Positions 1 to 5,741 of a stretch of DNA of 6,745 bases are shown here, piece after piece. The stretch covers positions 1 through 6,745 of the forward strand of contig QNFD01000143.1 of NCBI GenBank assembly GCA_003645435.1, in the 5' to 3' direction. A program made the translations under genes and the position numbers. Source of the DNA: Gammaproteobacteria bacterium. Lineage in GTDB: Bacteria; Pseudomonadota; Gammaproteobacteria; GCA-001735895. Every line of letters starts with the position of its first letter. Position 1 is the stretch's first letter. Below the pieces are notes generated by a model. The model saw only the letters and a list, made by a program, of their open reading frames with translations. It had not been told where the DNA came from and made no database searches.

Positions 1-143
1 CGCTGGCCCTGCAAATCGGCAGTTTCTTTGGCAACAGGCCAACGTAATTGATTGTTACGAACGATGAAACGGTTTATCACCTGGCCGTGAACATAGGGCT
101 CAATGCCGCGCATTGTCGTTTCGACTTCGGGTAATTCGGGCAT
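1..143 (-). CDS. mutM: Formamidopyrimidine-DNA glycosylase (Fpg/MutM), N-terminal 47 residues, cut by window edge
   Basis: Only the first 47 codons are visible; the gene runs off the left edge. MutM is a bifunctional glycosylase/AP lyase that removes 8-oxoguanine and formamidopyrimidines from oxidised DNA. The visible N-terminus begins [10 protein letters not shown], the family signature. Pro2 becomes the N-terminal nucleophile after Met removal and Glu3 is the catalytic acid, so the start at 143 is fixed by function even though no clear Shine-Dalgarno precedes it. The later stretch RNNQLRWPV matches the equivalent part of the E. coli enzyme (RNGRLRWPV). It lies 50 bases downstream of the DUF4340 gene on the same strand with no terminator-like hairpin between them, so it is probably read as the last gene of that transcript. 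Zinc-finger and helix-two-turn-helix regions lie outside the window. The identification is very sure; completeness of the gene cannot be judged. Confidence 0.95.
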   Translation of the reverse strand, partial: MPELPEVETTMRGIEPYVHGQVINRFIVRNNQLRWPVAKETADLQGQ

Positions 144-193
144 CGTCTGGTTACATCAGTCAGCGATCTTCGCGGCGGCAGTCATAGCAGAGG

Positions 194-1048
194 TTAAGAT
201 TTCGGCTTGGTGAATGAGAGCAATTCCTGCTGCTGTCTTTCGTGAAAATGATACTCGACTCCGAGATCGGGACGCGCGATAACTAATTCGGGATAGATAG
301 ACATTAACAGAAACTCGATTTCAGAACCGTCATCCAGTCCCGCGACTATTTTTTCTAATGGCGAACCGGATTGCTTAAATATCTTAACCGCGGGGGCTTC
401 CAGGGTTTGCCAGTAATCAATGAGTTGATCCAGGCGATCTGCTGGGATATCGGTGGGCGCGTCGGATTGCCAGCTAGTGGTACCGTCCCTGATCAGCTTT
501 GGCCCACCATCTAGCTGGAACGATTGTAGGGGTATAGATGGCGGTAACAGGCGTTTGTCGATTAAGCCGACGATACCCTGTGTTAAAAACGGCTGATGTA
601 TATCAGCGAGTAGATATATAGTTGTCCCAATCATCAAATACCGGCGATTATCGATATTATTAGTGGTGCCGAAAAAAATTCGGGTGTCGTTAAGTGATAA
701 TGTAACCTTCGGATCCTGTAGACCCAGGGCCGACAGGTCGATGCCCGTGGCTGCTATTGAGGCTTCTGATTCGCTCACAGTAATTCCAAGGATTCGTTCG
801 ATGGTGATACTGCGGGCAGGCCACTGTACGGGTGATTCGATTAGCCACTGGTCTGCCGACCTGCGTAATACGATGTGCTCATCCCCGAGTTGAATGGTTA
901 CACTCATTACATCAGCCGGCTTTAAGCTCGTAATCGGGTTTCTGGCCTCGCTGCCGGACTGATCCCTGTAGCCGAGCAGCAGGGATACGCCGATCACGAG
1001 GGCCAGTAAACCGTTAATAAGCCAACGTTTGCTTAGCATTGACCACAT
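194..1048 (-). CDS. DUF4340 family membrane-anchored protein, partner of a Gld-type ABC transporter
   Basis: 284 residues of unknown biochemical role. A short basic N-terminus (KRW at 7-9) is followed by one hydrophobic segment at about 10-26, so I predict an N-in membrane anchor with the rest in the periplasm. The body shows features of DUF4340 proteins: two repeated units, each with a tryptophan strand followed by a PAxxI/PADRLDQLI-type helix (W68 to about 90; W193 to about 215), and the ...LGLQDPKVTLSLND segment at 108-121 before a strand pattern. The second unit is partly degenerate. The gene starts 6 bases after the GldG-like gene's stop and is surely co-transcribed with it. The start is uncertain: ATG at 1048, or ATG at 1039 (MLSKRW), which leaves more room for the weak AAGA motif upstream. 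Family assignment rests on pattern and on the context, because DUF4340 genes typically follow gldG-like genes. No enzyme motif is visible. Confidence 0.82.
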   Translation of the reverse strand: MWSMLSKRWLINGLLALVIGVSLLLGYRDQSGSEARNPITSLKPADVMSVTIQLGDEHIVLRRSADQWLIESPVQWPARSITIERILGITVSESEASIAATGIDLSALGLQDPKVTLSLNDTRIFFGTTNNIDNRRYLMIGTTIYLLADIHQPFLTQGIVGLIDKRLLPPSIPLQSFQLDGGPKLIRDGTTSWQSDAPTDIPADRLDQLIDYWQTLEAPAVKIFKQSGSPLEKIVAGLDDGSEIEFLLMSIYPELVIARPDLGVEYHFHERQQQELLSFTKPKS

Positions 1049-1054
1049 TCTTAG

Positions 1055-2422
1055 TTACCGTTTGCGCCGCTTTAACCAGATTGTCAGCCCGGTACCGAAT
1101 AACAGGACTGGTAAAATTAGCAGGAAACTGAGACCGATGATAACTTGTTGGGTTTGGGTTAAATCGAGTTTCGTATCGGGTGCCGCGCGCGGGCTGATCG
1201 CAATCAGATTGTCATCGTGGCTTAACCAGTTGATCAGGTTGACGCCAATTTCGAGGTTACCGCCGTTGCCCAGGTAGCGATTGGAAAGGAAATCGGCATC
1301 GCCTACCACGGCGATCCGTTGTTTAGATACTACATTATCGTCATCTTCATAATCGGCTGCCAAGGTGAGACCAATCGTGAGCGGCCCGCCAAGCTCATCA
1401 TCGTTATCGCCATTGAATATCTCGCCGGCCATTTTTCCGGTTTCACTCCAACTGGAATCGCCGCTGCGTAAAAAATTGAGACGTTCCCAGATACCGGCTT
1501 CACCATGAAATTCAAGTGCCTGTGCCTGTGGAAATATTGTCAGGCTGTCGAGACCCCGGGTTATCGGGTGTCGCGGATAACTGTTGACGATGGCAAAATC
1601 GACCCGATTCAATCCGAGCAACTGGCTATTGGGGTCAACGATCACACCCGGCAGAAATTCGATTGCAAGCATATCGGCAATCGGTTCGAGGCCATCGATC
1701 GCCTGCTCAGGATCGGCGAGCCATAACAGATTACCGCCACGTCCCAGGTAATCCTCGATTAAATCTACCTCGCCCGGCAAAAGCGGTACGCGTGGACTGG
1801 CAATTACGAGCACGTCGGTATTAGCGGGAATGCTGTTGGTCTGGGTTAGCGCTATATTTTCTATGGAAAAGCCTTTGCTCGCCATTTGCGCGGCAAATAA
1901 ACTGAGGTCGTGATTGGCCTCGCTATAAGGGTTGCGCTCACCGTGGCCCTGCAAAAAAACCAGCCAGCGCTCGCCTTCGCGCATTAATCGCTGAATCGAA
2001 TTGGTAACATTTGTTTCGGTCACGGGGCTGATATTTTCGCTGCGTCCCTGATATTCGATCACGGTTTCACCATCACGGCGGATGTCGTATTTACGTAGTA
2101 GATCTGGGTATAAATCGGGGTTTTTAATGTCTAACTCGATCTTAGGTTGTTCGCGTTGATAGCGTTCAAACAGTTGTTCCAGTAGTTCACGTTTTTCATT
2201 AAGCGGTGAAACGAAGACGGTTATCTTGAGTCGATGCTGGAGTGAACCGATCAGGCGAATACTTTCCTGGGACAGGCTATTGCGCTGATTGGAGGTGAGA
2301 TCGATGACCAGTGGATTGAGCTGACTAAACCATGCGAGCAAACCCAGCGCGGCCAGAAGCAAGAGCATAAACAATCCCGACTGGAAGCGTAGCTGGTTGC
2401 GAATACGTGCATTGATCATCAC
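1055..2422 (-). CDS. gldG: GldG-like ABC transporter auxiliary (substrate-binding-like) protein
   Basis: 455 residues. The gene belongs to the GldG / ABC_transp_aux family of membrane-anchored periplasmic proteins that accompany ABC-2 permeases. TM helices are predicted at about 15-33 and 425-450, with a basic KRRKR end in the cytoplasm; the large domain between lies in the periplasm. Family-like features are the post-TM segment DLTSNQRNSLS (41-51), FLQGHGER (156-163) at the end of a strand, GRGGNLLWLADP (227-238), the HPIT motif (285-288) and VVGDADFLSNRY (372-383) before the C-terminal helix. Two acidic runs (338-344, 359-363) fall in the C-terminal half. The upstream permease stop TGA overlaps the start. 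GTG at 2422 (GTGA overlap) lies 8 bases from a GGGAG Shine-Dalgarno; ATG at 2419 (TGATG overlap) lies 11 bases away. I prefer GTG on spacing. The substrate is unknown; the gene symbol denotes family resemblance, not gliding. Confidence 0.88.
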   Translation of the reverse strand: MMINARIRNQLRFQSGLFMLLLLAALGLLAWFSQLNPLVIDLTSNQRNSLSQESIRLIGSLQHRLKITVFVSPLNEKRELLEQLFERYQREQPKIELDIKNPDLYPDLLRKYDIRRDGETVIEYQGRSENISPVTETNVTNSIQRLMREGERWLVFLQGHGERNPYSEANHDLSLFAAQMASKGFSIENIALTQTNSIPANTDVLVIASPRVPLLPGEVDLIEDYLGRGGNLLWLADPEQAIDGLEPIADMLAIEFLPGVIVDPNSQLLGLNRVDFAIVNSYPRHPITRGLDSLTIFPQAQALEFHGEAGIWERLNFLRSGDSSWSETGKMAGEIFNGDNDDELGGPLTIGLTLAADYEDDDNVVSKQRIAVVGDADFLSNRYLGNGGNLEIGVNLINWLSHDDNLIAISPRAAPDTKLDLTQTQQVIIGLSFLLILPVLLFGTGLTIWLKRRKR

Positions 2423-3168
2423 AGTATGCGCTCCCGGTCCAGCTGACGGATAGTCAATATTAAAAATGCGCTAATCAATATCAGGTAATAGGCGATATCA
2501 CTGGAGTCAAAAACACCTCGCAGCATGCTCTTGTGATGCTGGAGTATTGATAAATAGCTTACCACGCTGTCACTATCCGCGATTGATTCACCGATCCAGT
2601 CGATTATCCATAACATTAACAGGGCGCCAAAAGTGCTGGTAGCCGCGATCGTCTGATTGTCAGTCAGGCTCGACAGGTAAAGCCCAATAGCGGCGAAAGA
2701 GCCGAGCAACAATAGCATTGCCAGGTAAATCGAAAATAGCTTGCCGGCGTCAAGCTCGGTGCCCATGTAGAGGGACAGGGGCATTAACATTAACAGGCTG
2801 ACGAGAACAACCACAAACAGGAACAGGCCGAGAAATTTACCCAGCACGATCTCGGTCATACTGATCGGAGACGATATCAATAGACTAAGCGTTTTATTGC
2901 GTTTTTCTTCGGCGATAGTACGCATCGTGATCAGCGGCATCATCATCAGCAGAATGACTGCGGCTAACTGGAACAGGGAGGCAATTACGATGTCGGTAAC
3001 GCCGGGCGCATTTTTGAGATTAAGCAGCTGGGGCTGGAGGGTAAAGTAATTGTCTAGTTGAGCGAGGAACATATAGCCGAGAATAGTCTGCATTATGCCC
3101 AGAATCACCCATGCCAGGGGCGACAGGAACATGGTCGTGAATTCGCGCCTGGCGATTGTCAAAATCAT
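2419..3168 (-). CDS. gldF: ABC-2 type transporter permease, GldF-like
   Basis: 249 residues, the usual length for this permease type. Six hydrophobic segments are visible (about 15-36, 60-82, 110-134, 145-167, 172-194, 225-241), as expected for ABC-2 half-permeases, so a dimer would form the channel. Between TM2 and TM3 is the hallmark cytoplasmic coupling segment RTIAEEKRNKTLSLLISSPI (83-102), which corresponds to the R-T-x-x-E-E-K/R-x-x-x-T-L-x-L-L-x-S-S-P motif of ABC-2 permeases and contacts the ATPase. The N-terminus (ARREF...SPLAWV) is also typical. The start ATG overlaps the ATPase stop by 4 bases (ATGA), and a GGGGAG Shine-Dalgarno sits 8 bases upstream inside the ATPase gene. The gene therefore encodes the membrane partner of the ATPase. 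NosY-like and GldF-like permeases are close relatives; the adjacent gldG-like gene favours GldF. The transported substrate cannot be read from the sequence. Confidence 0.9.
   Translation of the reverse strand: MILTIARREFTTMFLSPLAWVILGIMQTILGYMFLAQLDNYFTLQPQLLNLKNAPGVTDIVIASLFQLAAVILLMMMPLITMRTIAEEKRNKTLSLLISSPISMTEIVLGKFLGLFLFVVVLVSLLMLMPLSLYMGTELDAGKLFSIYLAMLLLLGSFAAIGLYLSSLTDNQTIAATSTFGALLMLWIIDWIGESIADSDSVVSYLSILQHHKSMLRGVFDSSDIAYYLILISAFLILTIRQLDRERIL
2431..2435 (-). promoter_or_regulatory. Shine-Dalgarno deciding the GldG-like start
   Basis: On the minus strand this reads GGGAG within the last codons of the permease gene. It lies 8 bases from GTG at 2422 and 11 from ATG at 2419. The spacing favours GTG, giving a GTGA stop/start overlap; the two starts differ by one residue. 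Confidence 0.65.
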
Positions 3169-4121
3169 GAGCCGGGCTCCCCGGTTTCATCGACAGCCCT
3201 GTCATCCTGGGTTAGTTCGATAAACAGGTCCTCCAGGGACCTGTGGTCGGGAATGAGCTCGAACAGGCCCCATTGCTGTGCTACTGATTCCTGGATCAGG
3301 GATTCGACCGGAGAAGCGGTATTGAAATACAGGCGAAACCGGTTGCTGTCGATGGTTTCAACCTGTTCAACCGATTCCAGTTGCGCTAATCGTTCAGGTC
3401 CTGGCGGTTGTTTCAGGGCGACGACGATACTGTGCTCGCTACTCTGGTCCTCAAGCATTTCAATAGAAGCCTTATAAATTAGTTTTCCCTCACGAATTAT
3501 TTGCACGCGGTCGCAGGTGGCCTGTACCTCGGACAATATATGGGTCGAGAGTATTACGCTGCGCTCGGAGCCCAGGGTCTTGATCAGGCTGCGTATTTCG
3601 CGTATCTGGATGGGATCGAGTCCAACAGTTGGTTCGTCGAGGATTACCACTGGGGGATTGTGAATGATAGCCTGGGCAATTCCAACACGCTGCTGGTAAC
3701 CCTTCGACAGGTTACCGATCAGTCGATGGCCGACTTCGTTGAGACCGCAATCTGATTTAACCTGTTCCATTGCCGGGGCGATTGCGGGGCGCTTCAGGCG
3801 GTGTAATTTTGCACAATACTTCAAAAATTCGTCAACCGTTGCCTCTCGATAGACCGGCGGATGCTCAGGCAGGTAGCCGATTAGTTGTTTAGCCTGCCTG
3901 GGCGACTCGATAATATCGAAACCGCCGATAAGCACCTGGCCTTCACTGGGCGCGAGGTTGCCGGTGATAATCTGCATCGTGGTCGACTTGCCGGCACCAT
4001 TGGGACCCAGGAAGCCCAGTACCTCCCCGGGTTCGAGGGAGAAACTTAGCTGGCTAATGGCACAATGCTTCTGGTAAAAACGAGACAGGTTTTCAACTTT
4101 GATTAAAGCTGTCGAATCCAT
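3165..4121 (-). CDS. gldA: ABC transporter ATP-binding protein, GldA-like
   Basis: 318 residues, a complete ABC-2 class ATPase that should power the adjacent permease from the cytoplasmic face. The motifs are intact and in order: Walker A GPNGAGKST (39-47, K45), a Q-loop region GYLPEHPP (82-89) with Glu in place of Gln as is common in this subfamily, signature LSKGYQQR (138-145), Walker B VVILDEP (158-164, catalytic E163), D-loop GLDP (167-170) and switch His in STH (H194). A C-terminal extension of about 95 residues follows the nucleotide-binding domain. It has an alternating strand/helix pattern (HSIVVALK, RFRLYFN, LEDLFIELT) like the accessory domain of other ABC-2 ATPases. It is the first gene of the four-gene cassette. 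The Shine-Dalgarno is weak (AAGA in the 20 bases upstream). GldA/GldF/GldG was named for gliding in Flavobacterium; that role is not expected here. Confidence 0.93.
   Translation of the reverse strand: MDSTALIKVENLSRFYQKHCAISQLSFSLEPGEVLGFLGPNGAGKSTTMQIITGNLAPSEGQVLIGGFDIIESPRQAKQLIGYLPEHPPVYREATVDEFLKYCAKLHRLKRPAIAPAMEQVKSDCGLNEVGHRLIGNLSKGYQQRVGIAQAIIHNPPVVILDEPTVGLDPIQIREIRSLIKTLGSERSVILSTHILSEVQATCDRVQIIREGKLIYKASIEMLEDQSSEHSIVVALKQPPGPERLAQLESVEQVETIDSNRFRLYFNTASPVESLIQESVAQQWGLFELIPDHRSLEDLFIELTQDDRAVDETGEPGS
3177..3182 (-). promoter_or_regulatory. Shine-Dalgarno of the permease gene, inside the ATPase gene
   Basis: On the minus strand this reads GGGGAG, 8 bases upstream of the permease ATG at 3168, within the last codons of the ATPase. 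With the ATGA stop/start overlap it indicates translational coupling of ATPase and permease. It is the strongest ribosome binding site of the cassette. Confidence 0.8.
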
Positions 4122-4230
4122 AATTGAGTCTTAGTAAATCGGCCGCTTCATGATACCGATATATCTGCGATATTAAAGCAGACTGTCTCTAAAAGCCGAC
4201 TTTTTCGATGATCGCTATTTGAGCCGGGCA
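4122..4230 (-). promoter_or_regulatory. Intergenic leader of the ABC cassette with a weak promoter candidate
   Basis: This region separates the rpmG terminator from the ATPase start, so it is where a cassette promoter would lie. On the minus strand the best -10 candidate is TATCAT (4155-4150, five of six consensus matches), but no good -35 lies 16-18 bases upstream (CTTTAA or TTTAAT). Just upstream of the -10 is a small inverted repeat, ATATC-3 bases-GATAT (4161-4173). It could be a regulator site or chance, since the stretch is AT-rich. I see no small ORF or RNA motif here. The promoter call is weak. Confidence 0.3.
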
Positions 4231-4260
4231 CAAAAAAACCGGCGTTGGCCGGTTTCTTTT
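4231..4260 (-). terminator. Intrinsic terminator of rpmB-rpmG
   Basis: A perfect 8-base-pair stem, AAACCGGC with GCCGGTTT (4236-4243 and 4248-4255), encloses a 4-base loop. Read on the minus strand, the stem is followed by a run of seven T (4238-4232), of which the first three also pair in the stem. It begins about 25 bases after the rpmG stop, the expected place to end the ribosomal-protein transcript and isolate it from the ABC cassette. The plus strand side has only CTTTT after the stem and no gene to terminate. Confidence 0.92.
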
Positions 4261-4280
4261 AATCTATTGGCCGTAGCCGG

Positions 4281-4436
4281 CTACTTGATCTTGGCTTCTT
4301 TGTACTCAACGTGCTTACGTATCACTGGATCGTATTTTTTAAACACCAGTTTATCCGGTGTATTCTTCTTGTTTTTATCAGTCGTGTAGTAGTGACCGGT
4401 GCCGGCGCTGGAAACCAGTTTGATTAAATCTCTCAT
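4281..4436 (-). CDS. rpmG: 50S ribosomal protein L33
   Basis: 51 residues, the normal size for proteobacterial L33. The core [18 protein letters not shown] and the C-terminal YKEAKIK are near-identical to Pseudomonas and E. coli L33. It is a component of the large ribosomal subunit near the E site. No CxxC zinc pairs are present, so this is the zinc-independent form. Two tandem ATG codons occur (4439 and 4436). The second gives MRDLIK, as in related proteins, and sits 7 bases from an AGGAG Shine-Dalgarno versus 4 for the first, so I chose 4436. A longer open frame upstream is not real, because it runs through the rpmB C-terminus in another frame. The gap to the rpmB stop is 10 bases and the two are one operon ending at the hairpin just downstream. 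Confidence 0.97.
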   Translation of the reverse strand: MRDLIKLVSSAGTGHYYTTDKNKKNTPDKLVFKKYDPVIRKHVEYKEAKIK

Positions 4437-4443
4437 CATAAAT

Positions 4444-4448
4444 CTCCT
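4444..4448 (-). promoter_or_regulatory. Shine-Dalgarno of rpmG overlapping the rpmB stop codon
   Basis: On the minus strand AGGAG shares its first two bases with the TAG stop of rpmB (4449-4447). Ribosomes ending on rpmB therefore uncover or sit on the rpmG ribosome binding site, which would help keep L28 and L33 synthesis in step. Confidence 0.8.
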
Positions 4449-4683
4449 AAAACTTTTCGCCGCGTTTGCGCATGTCGGCAATGACGGTATCAATACCATT
4501 TTTGTCGATGATGCGCATTCCCTTGGTAGATACACGCAGTTTGACCCAGCGATTTTCTGATTCTACCCAGAATTTATGGTTGTGCAGGTTAGGCAAGAAA
4601 CGGCGACGCGTCCTGTTATTAGCGTGCGATACGTTGTTTCCGCTAACAGGTTTTTTACCTGTAACTTGACATACCCGGGACAT
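4447..4683 (-). CDS. rpmB: 50S ribosomal protein L28
   Basis: 78 residues, the same length as E. coli L28. It begins [12 protein letters not shown] and carries the conserved [17 protein letters not shown] (26-42), [19 protein letters not shown] (49-67) and terminal RGEKF. L28 is an RNA-binding protein of the large subunit needed for late assembly. Only a single Cys is present, so the zinc-ribbon version is excluded. The start at 683 codon-distance is set by homology and by a GGAG motif 6 bases upstream (4690-4693); an in-frame extension to 4755 would cross the promoter and is rejected. The gene is first in the rpmB-rpmG operon and diverges from folB. Confidence 0.97.
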   Translation of the reverse strand: MSRVCQVTGKKPVSGNNVSHANNRTRRRFLPNLHNHKFWVESENRWVKLRVSTKGMRIIDKNGIDTVIADMRKRGEKF

Positions 4684-4689
4684 GGTTAA

Positions 4690-4693
4690 CTCC
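4690..4693 (-). promoter_or_regulatory. Shine-Dalgarno of rpmB
   Basis: On the minus strand this reads GGAG, 6 bases before the ATG at 4683. It supports the 78-residue start of L28 over the longer open frame that reaches 4755. Confidence 0.75.
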
Positions 4694-4726
4694 GTGAATG
4701 AAGCGTGATTGCTTTCGAGGGCGCGA

Positions 4727-4755
4727 ACTCTACCAGAAGCAATACCAGTATTCAA
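4727..4755 (-). promoter_or_regulatory. Sigma-70 promoter of rpmB-rpmG with GC-rich discriminator
   Basis: On the minus strand there is a -35 TTGAAT (4755-4750), a 17-base spacer and a -10 TAGAGT (4732-4727), each matching consensus at four of six positions including the most important bases. The -10 is followed at once by TCGCGCCC, a GC-rich discriminator of the kind found at stringently controlled rRNA and ribosomal-protein promoters. Transcription would start near 4720, giving a leader of roughly 35 bases before rpmB. Negative control by ppGpp/DksA is an inference from the discriminator. Confidence 0.72.
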
Positions 4756-4862
4756 GCATATGGGGGCCGAATAACACGGGATAGTGGGCTATTTGCAGAT
4801 TCCCTTTATGCAACATGCGGGCTAAGATGCGGGATGGTATTTCAGGCTCAGGTAAAGCATTA

Positions 4863-5222
4863 ATGGATATAGTTTTTATTCGCGATTTACAGATCGAAAC
4901 CGTCATTGGCATCTATGACTGGGAAAGAAAAGTGAAGCAAATTATCAGTCTCGATATCGACATGGCGGCCGATATTCAAAAAGCCGCCTCTAGCGATAAT
5001 ATCGACGATACGCTGAGCTATAAAACAGTCGCCAAGCGGCTGATTGCCTTCGTCGAACAAAGTGAGTTCGAACTGGTCGAAGCCCTGGCCGAGAAAATAT
5101 GTGAAATTATTCGTGAAGAATTCAACGTACCCTGGGTACGCTTAACCCTTAACAAACCCGGCGCAGTGCGCGGGTCTAAATCGGTAGGTGTCATGATCGA
5201 GCGCGGACAGAAACCAGAATGA
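4863..5222 (+). CDS. folB: Dihydroneopterin aldolase
   Basis: 119 residues, the normal FolB length. The enzyme cleaves 7,8-dihydroneopterin to 6-hydroxymethyl-dihydropterin and glycolaldehyde in folate synthesis, and works as a cytoplasmic octamer. Family features are MDIVFIRDL at the start, IGIYDWER with the pterin-region Glu (E21), LSYKTVAKR (Y53), LVEALAE (E73, pterin-anchoring) and the catalytic lysine in LNKPGAVRG (K98). An in-frame ATG at 4815 would add 16 residues that resemble nothing in the family. The ATG at 4863 matches the E. coli N-terminus (MDIVFI) and has a weak AGG 10 bases upstream. Its stop overlaps the folK start by 4 bases (ATGA). It diverges from rpmB, and the genes sharing the 179-base gap probably have separate promoters; I could not find a convincing one for folB. 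Confidence 0.95.
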   Translation: MDIVFIRDLQIETVIGIYDWERKVKQIISLDIDMAADIQKAASSDNIDDTLSYKTVAKRLIAFVEQSEFELVEALAEKICEIIREEFNVPWVRLTLNKPGAVRGSKSVGVMIERGQKPE

Positions 5223-5713
5223 CCGCAACGGTTTATGTCAGTCTTGGCAGTAATGTCGACCGCGAGAGCAATATTCGACTCGCTATCAGGGACATGCGGC
5301 GGATTTTTGGTGAACTCAGGCTTTCACCGATTTATGAATCAGAGGCGGTAGGTTTCGATGGCGATGATTTTTTAAACCTGGTGGCCGGTTTCGAGTGCGA
5401 TATTGATGTTCGTGAGGTGGTCCTCGCATTAGGCGCAATTGAAGACGAGCTCGGTCGGGACAGGACCCTGCCTCGATTTTCGCAGCGGCCGATTGATCTG
5501 GATATCCTGACTTACGATGATCTTGAAATAGATGAAGAAGGGCTTCAGATACCGCGTCATGAAATACTGGTAAATGCCTTTGTGCTTAGACCCCTGCAAG
5601 ACCTGGCGCCGCATACCTTGCATCCGCTCGCGAAAAAAAGTTACCGGGAATTGTGGCAGGTGATGCTGCCGACCGCGATTCACACCGAAATCTACGACCT
5701 GCCGCTGGATTGA
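5219..5713 (+). CDS. folK: 2-amino-4-hydroxy-6-hydroxymethyldihydropteridine pyrophosphokinase (HPPK)
   Basis: 164 residues, typical length. HPPK transfers pyrophosphate from ATP to 6-hydroxymethyl-dihydropterin, the product of FolB, so the pair encodes consecutive steps of folate synthesis. Visible motifs are VSLGSN (7-12), the pterin-contacting FLN (51-53), and GRDRTLPRFSQRPIDLDIL (79-97), which holds the ATP-binding arginines (R80, R82, R90) and the two magnesium-binding aspartates (D93, D95). It ends with the usual IPRHEI...FVLRPLQDLAP block (111-131). Compared with E. coli, the loop tryptophan W89 aligns to F87, a common variation. The start overlaps the folB stop by 4 bases, which implies translational coupling. 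The gene converges on hisC with a gap of 28 bases and no hairpin terminator. Confidence 0.96.
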   Translation: MTATVYVSLGSNVDRESNIRLAIRDMRRIFGELRLSPIYESEAVGFDGDDFLNLVAGFECDIDVREVVLALGAIEDELGRDRTLPRFSQRPIDLDILTYDDLEIDEEGLQIPRHEILVNAFVLRPLQDLAPHTLHPLAKKSYRELWQVMLPTAIHTEIYDLPLD

Positions 5714-5741
5714 TCGACGGTTTTTAAATTTGAGCAGGCTC

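Noticed and set aside
3169..3179. Inverted repeat GAGCC-G-GGCTC beside the permease start
   Set aside because: It falls inside the ATPase coding end, is only five base pairs around a single base that cannot form a hairpin loop, and is better explained by the Shine-Dalgarno and codon content.
3058..3477. A 139-codon plus-strand open frame across the ATPase/permease junction
   Set aside because: It is antisense to two well-supported genes with intact family motifs, shows no recognisable domain, and has no convincing ribosome binding site.
194..4121. Reading the cassette as a gliding motility system
   Set aside because: Only the ABC part is present. None of the gliding or type IX secretion genes are in the window, and gldA/F/G-like sets are common in non-gliding bacteria.
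4793..4826. Possible folB promoter and a small inverted repeat (TTGCA...TGCAA, 4793-4813)
   Set aside because: A TAAGAT -10 can be found but the matching -35 (TTCCCT) is poor, and five-base inverted repeats with an 11-base gap are expected by chance.
4815..4862. N-terminal extension of folB from an upstream in-frame ATG
   Set aside because: The added 16 residues do not resemble FolB, which starts MDIVFI in E. coli as here, and no Shine-Dalgarno precedes the upstream ATG.
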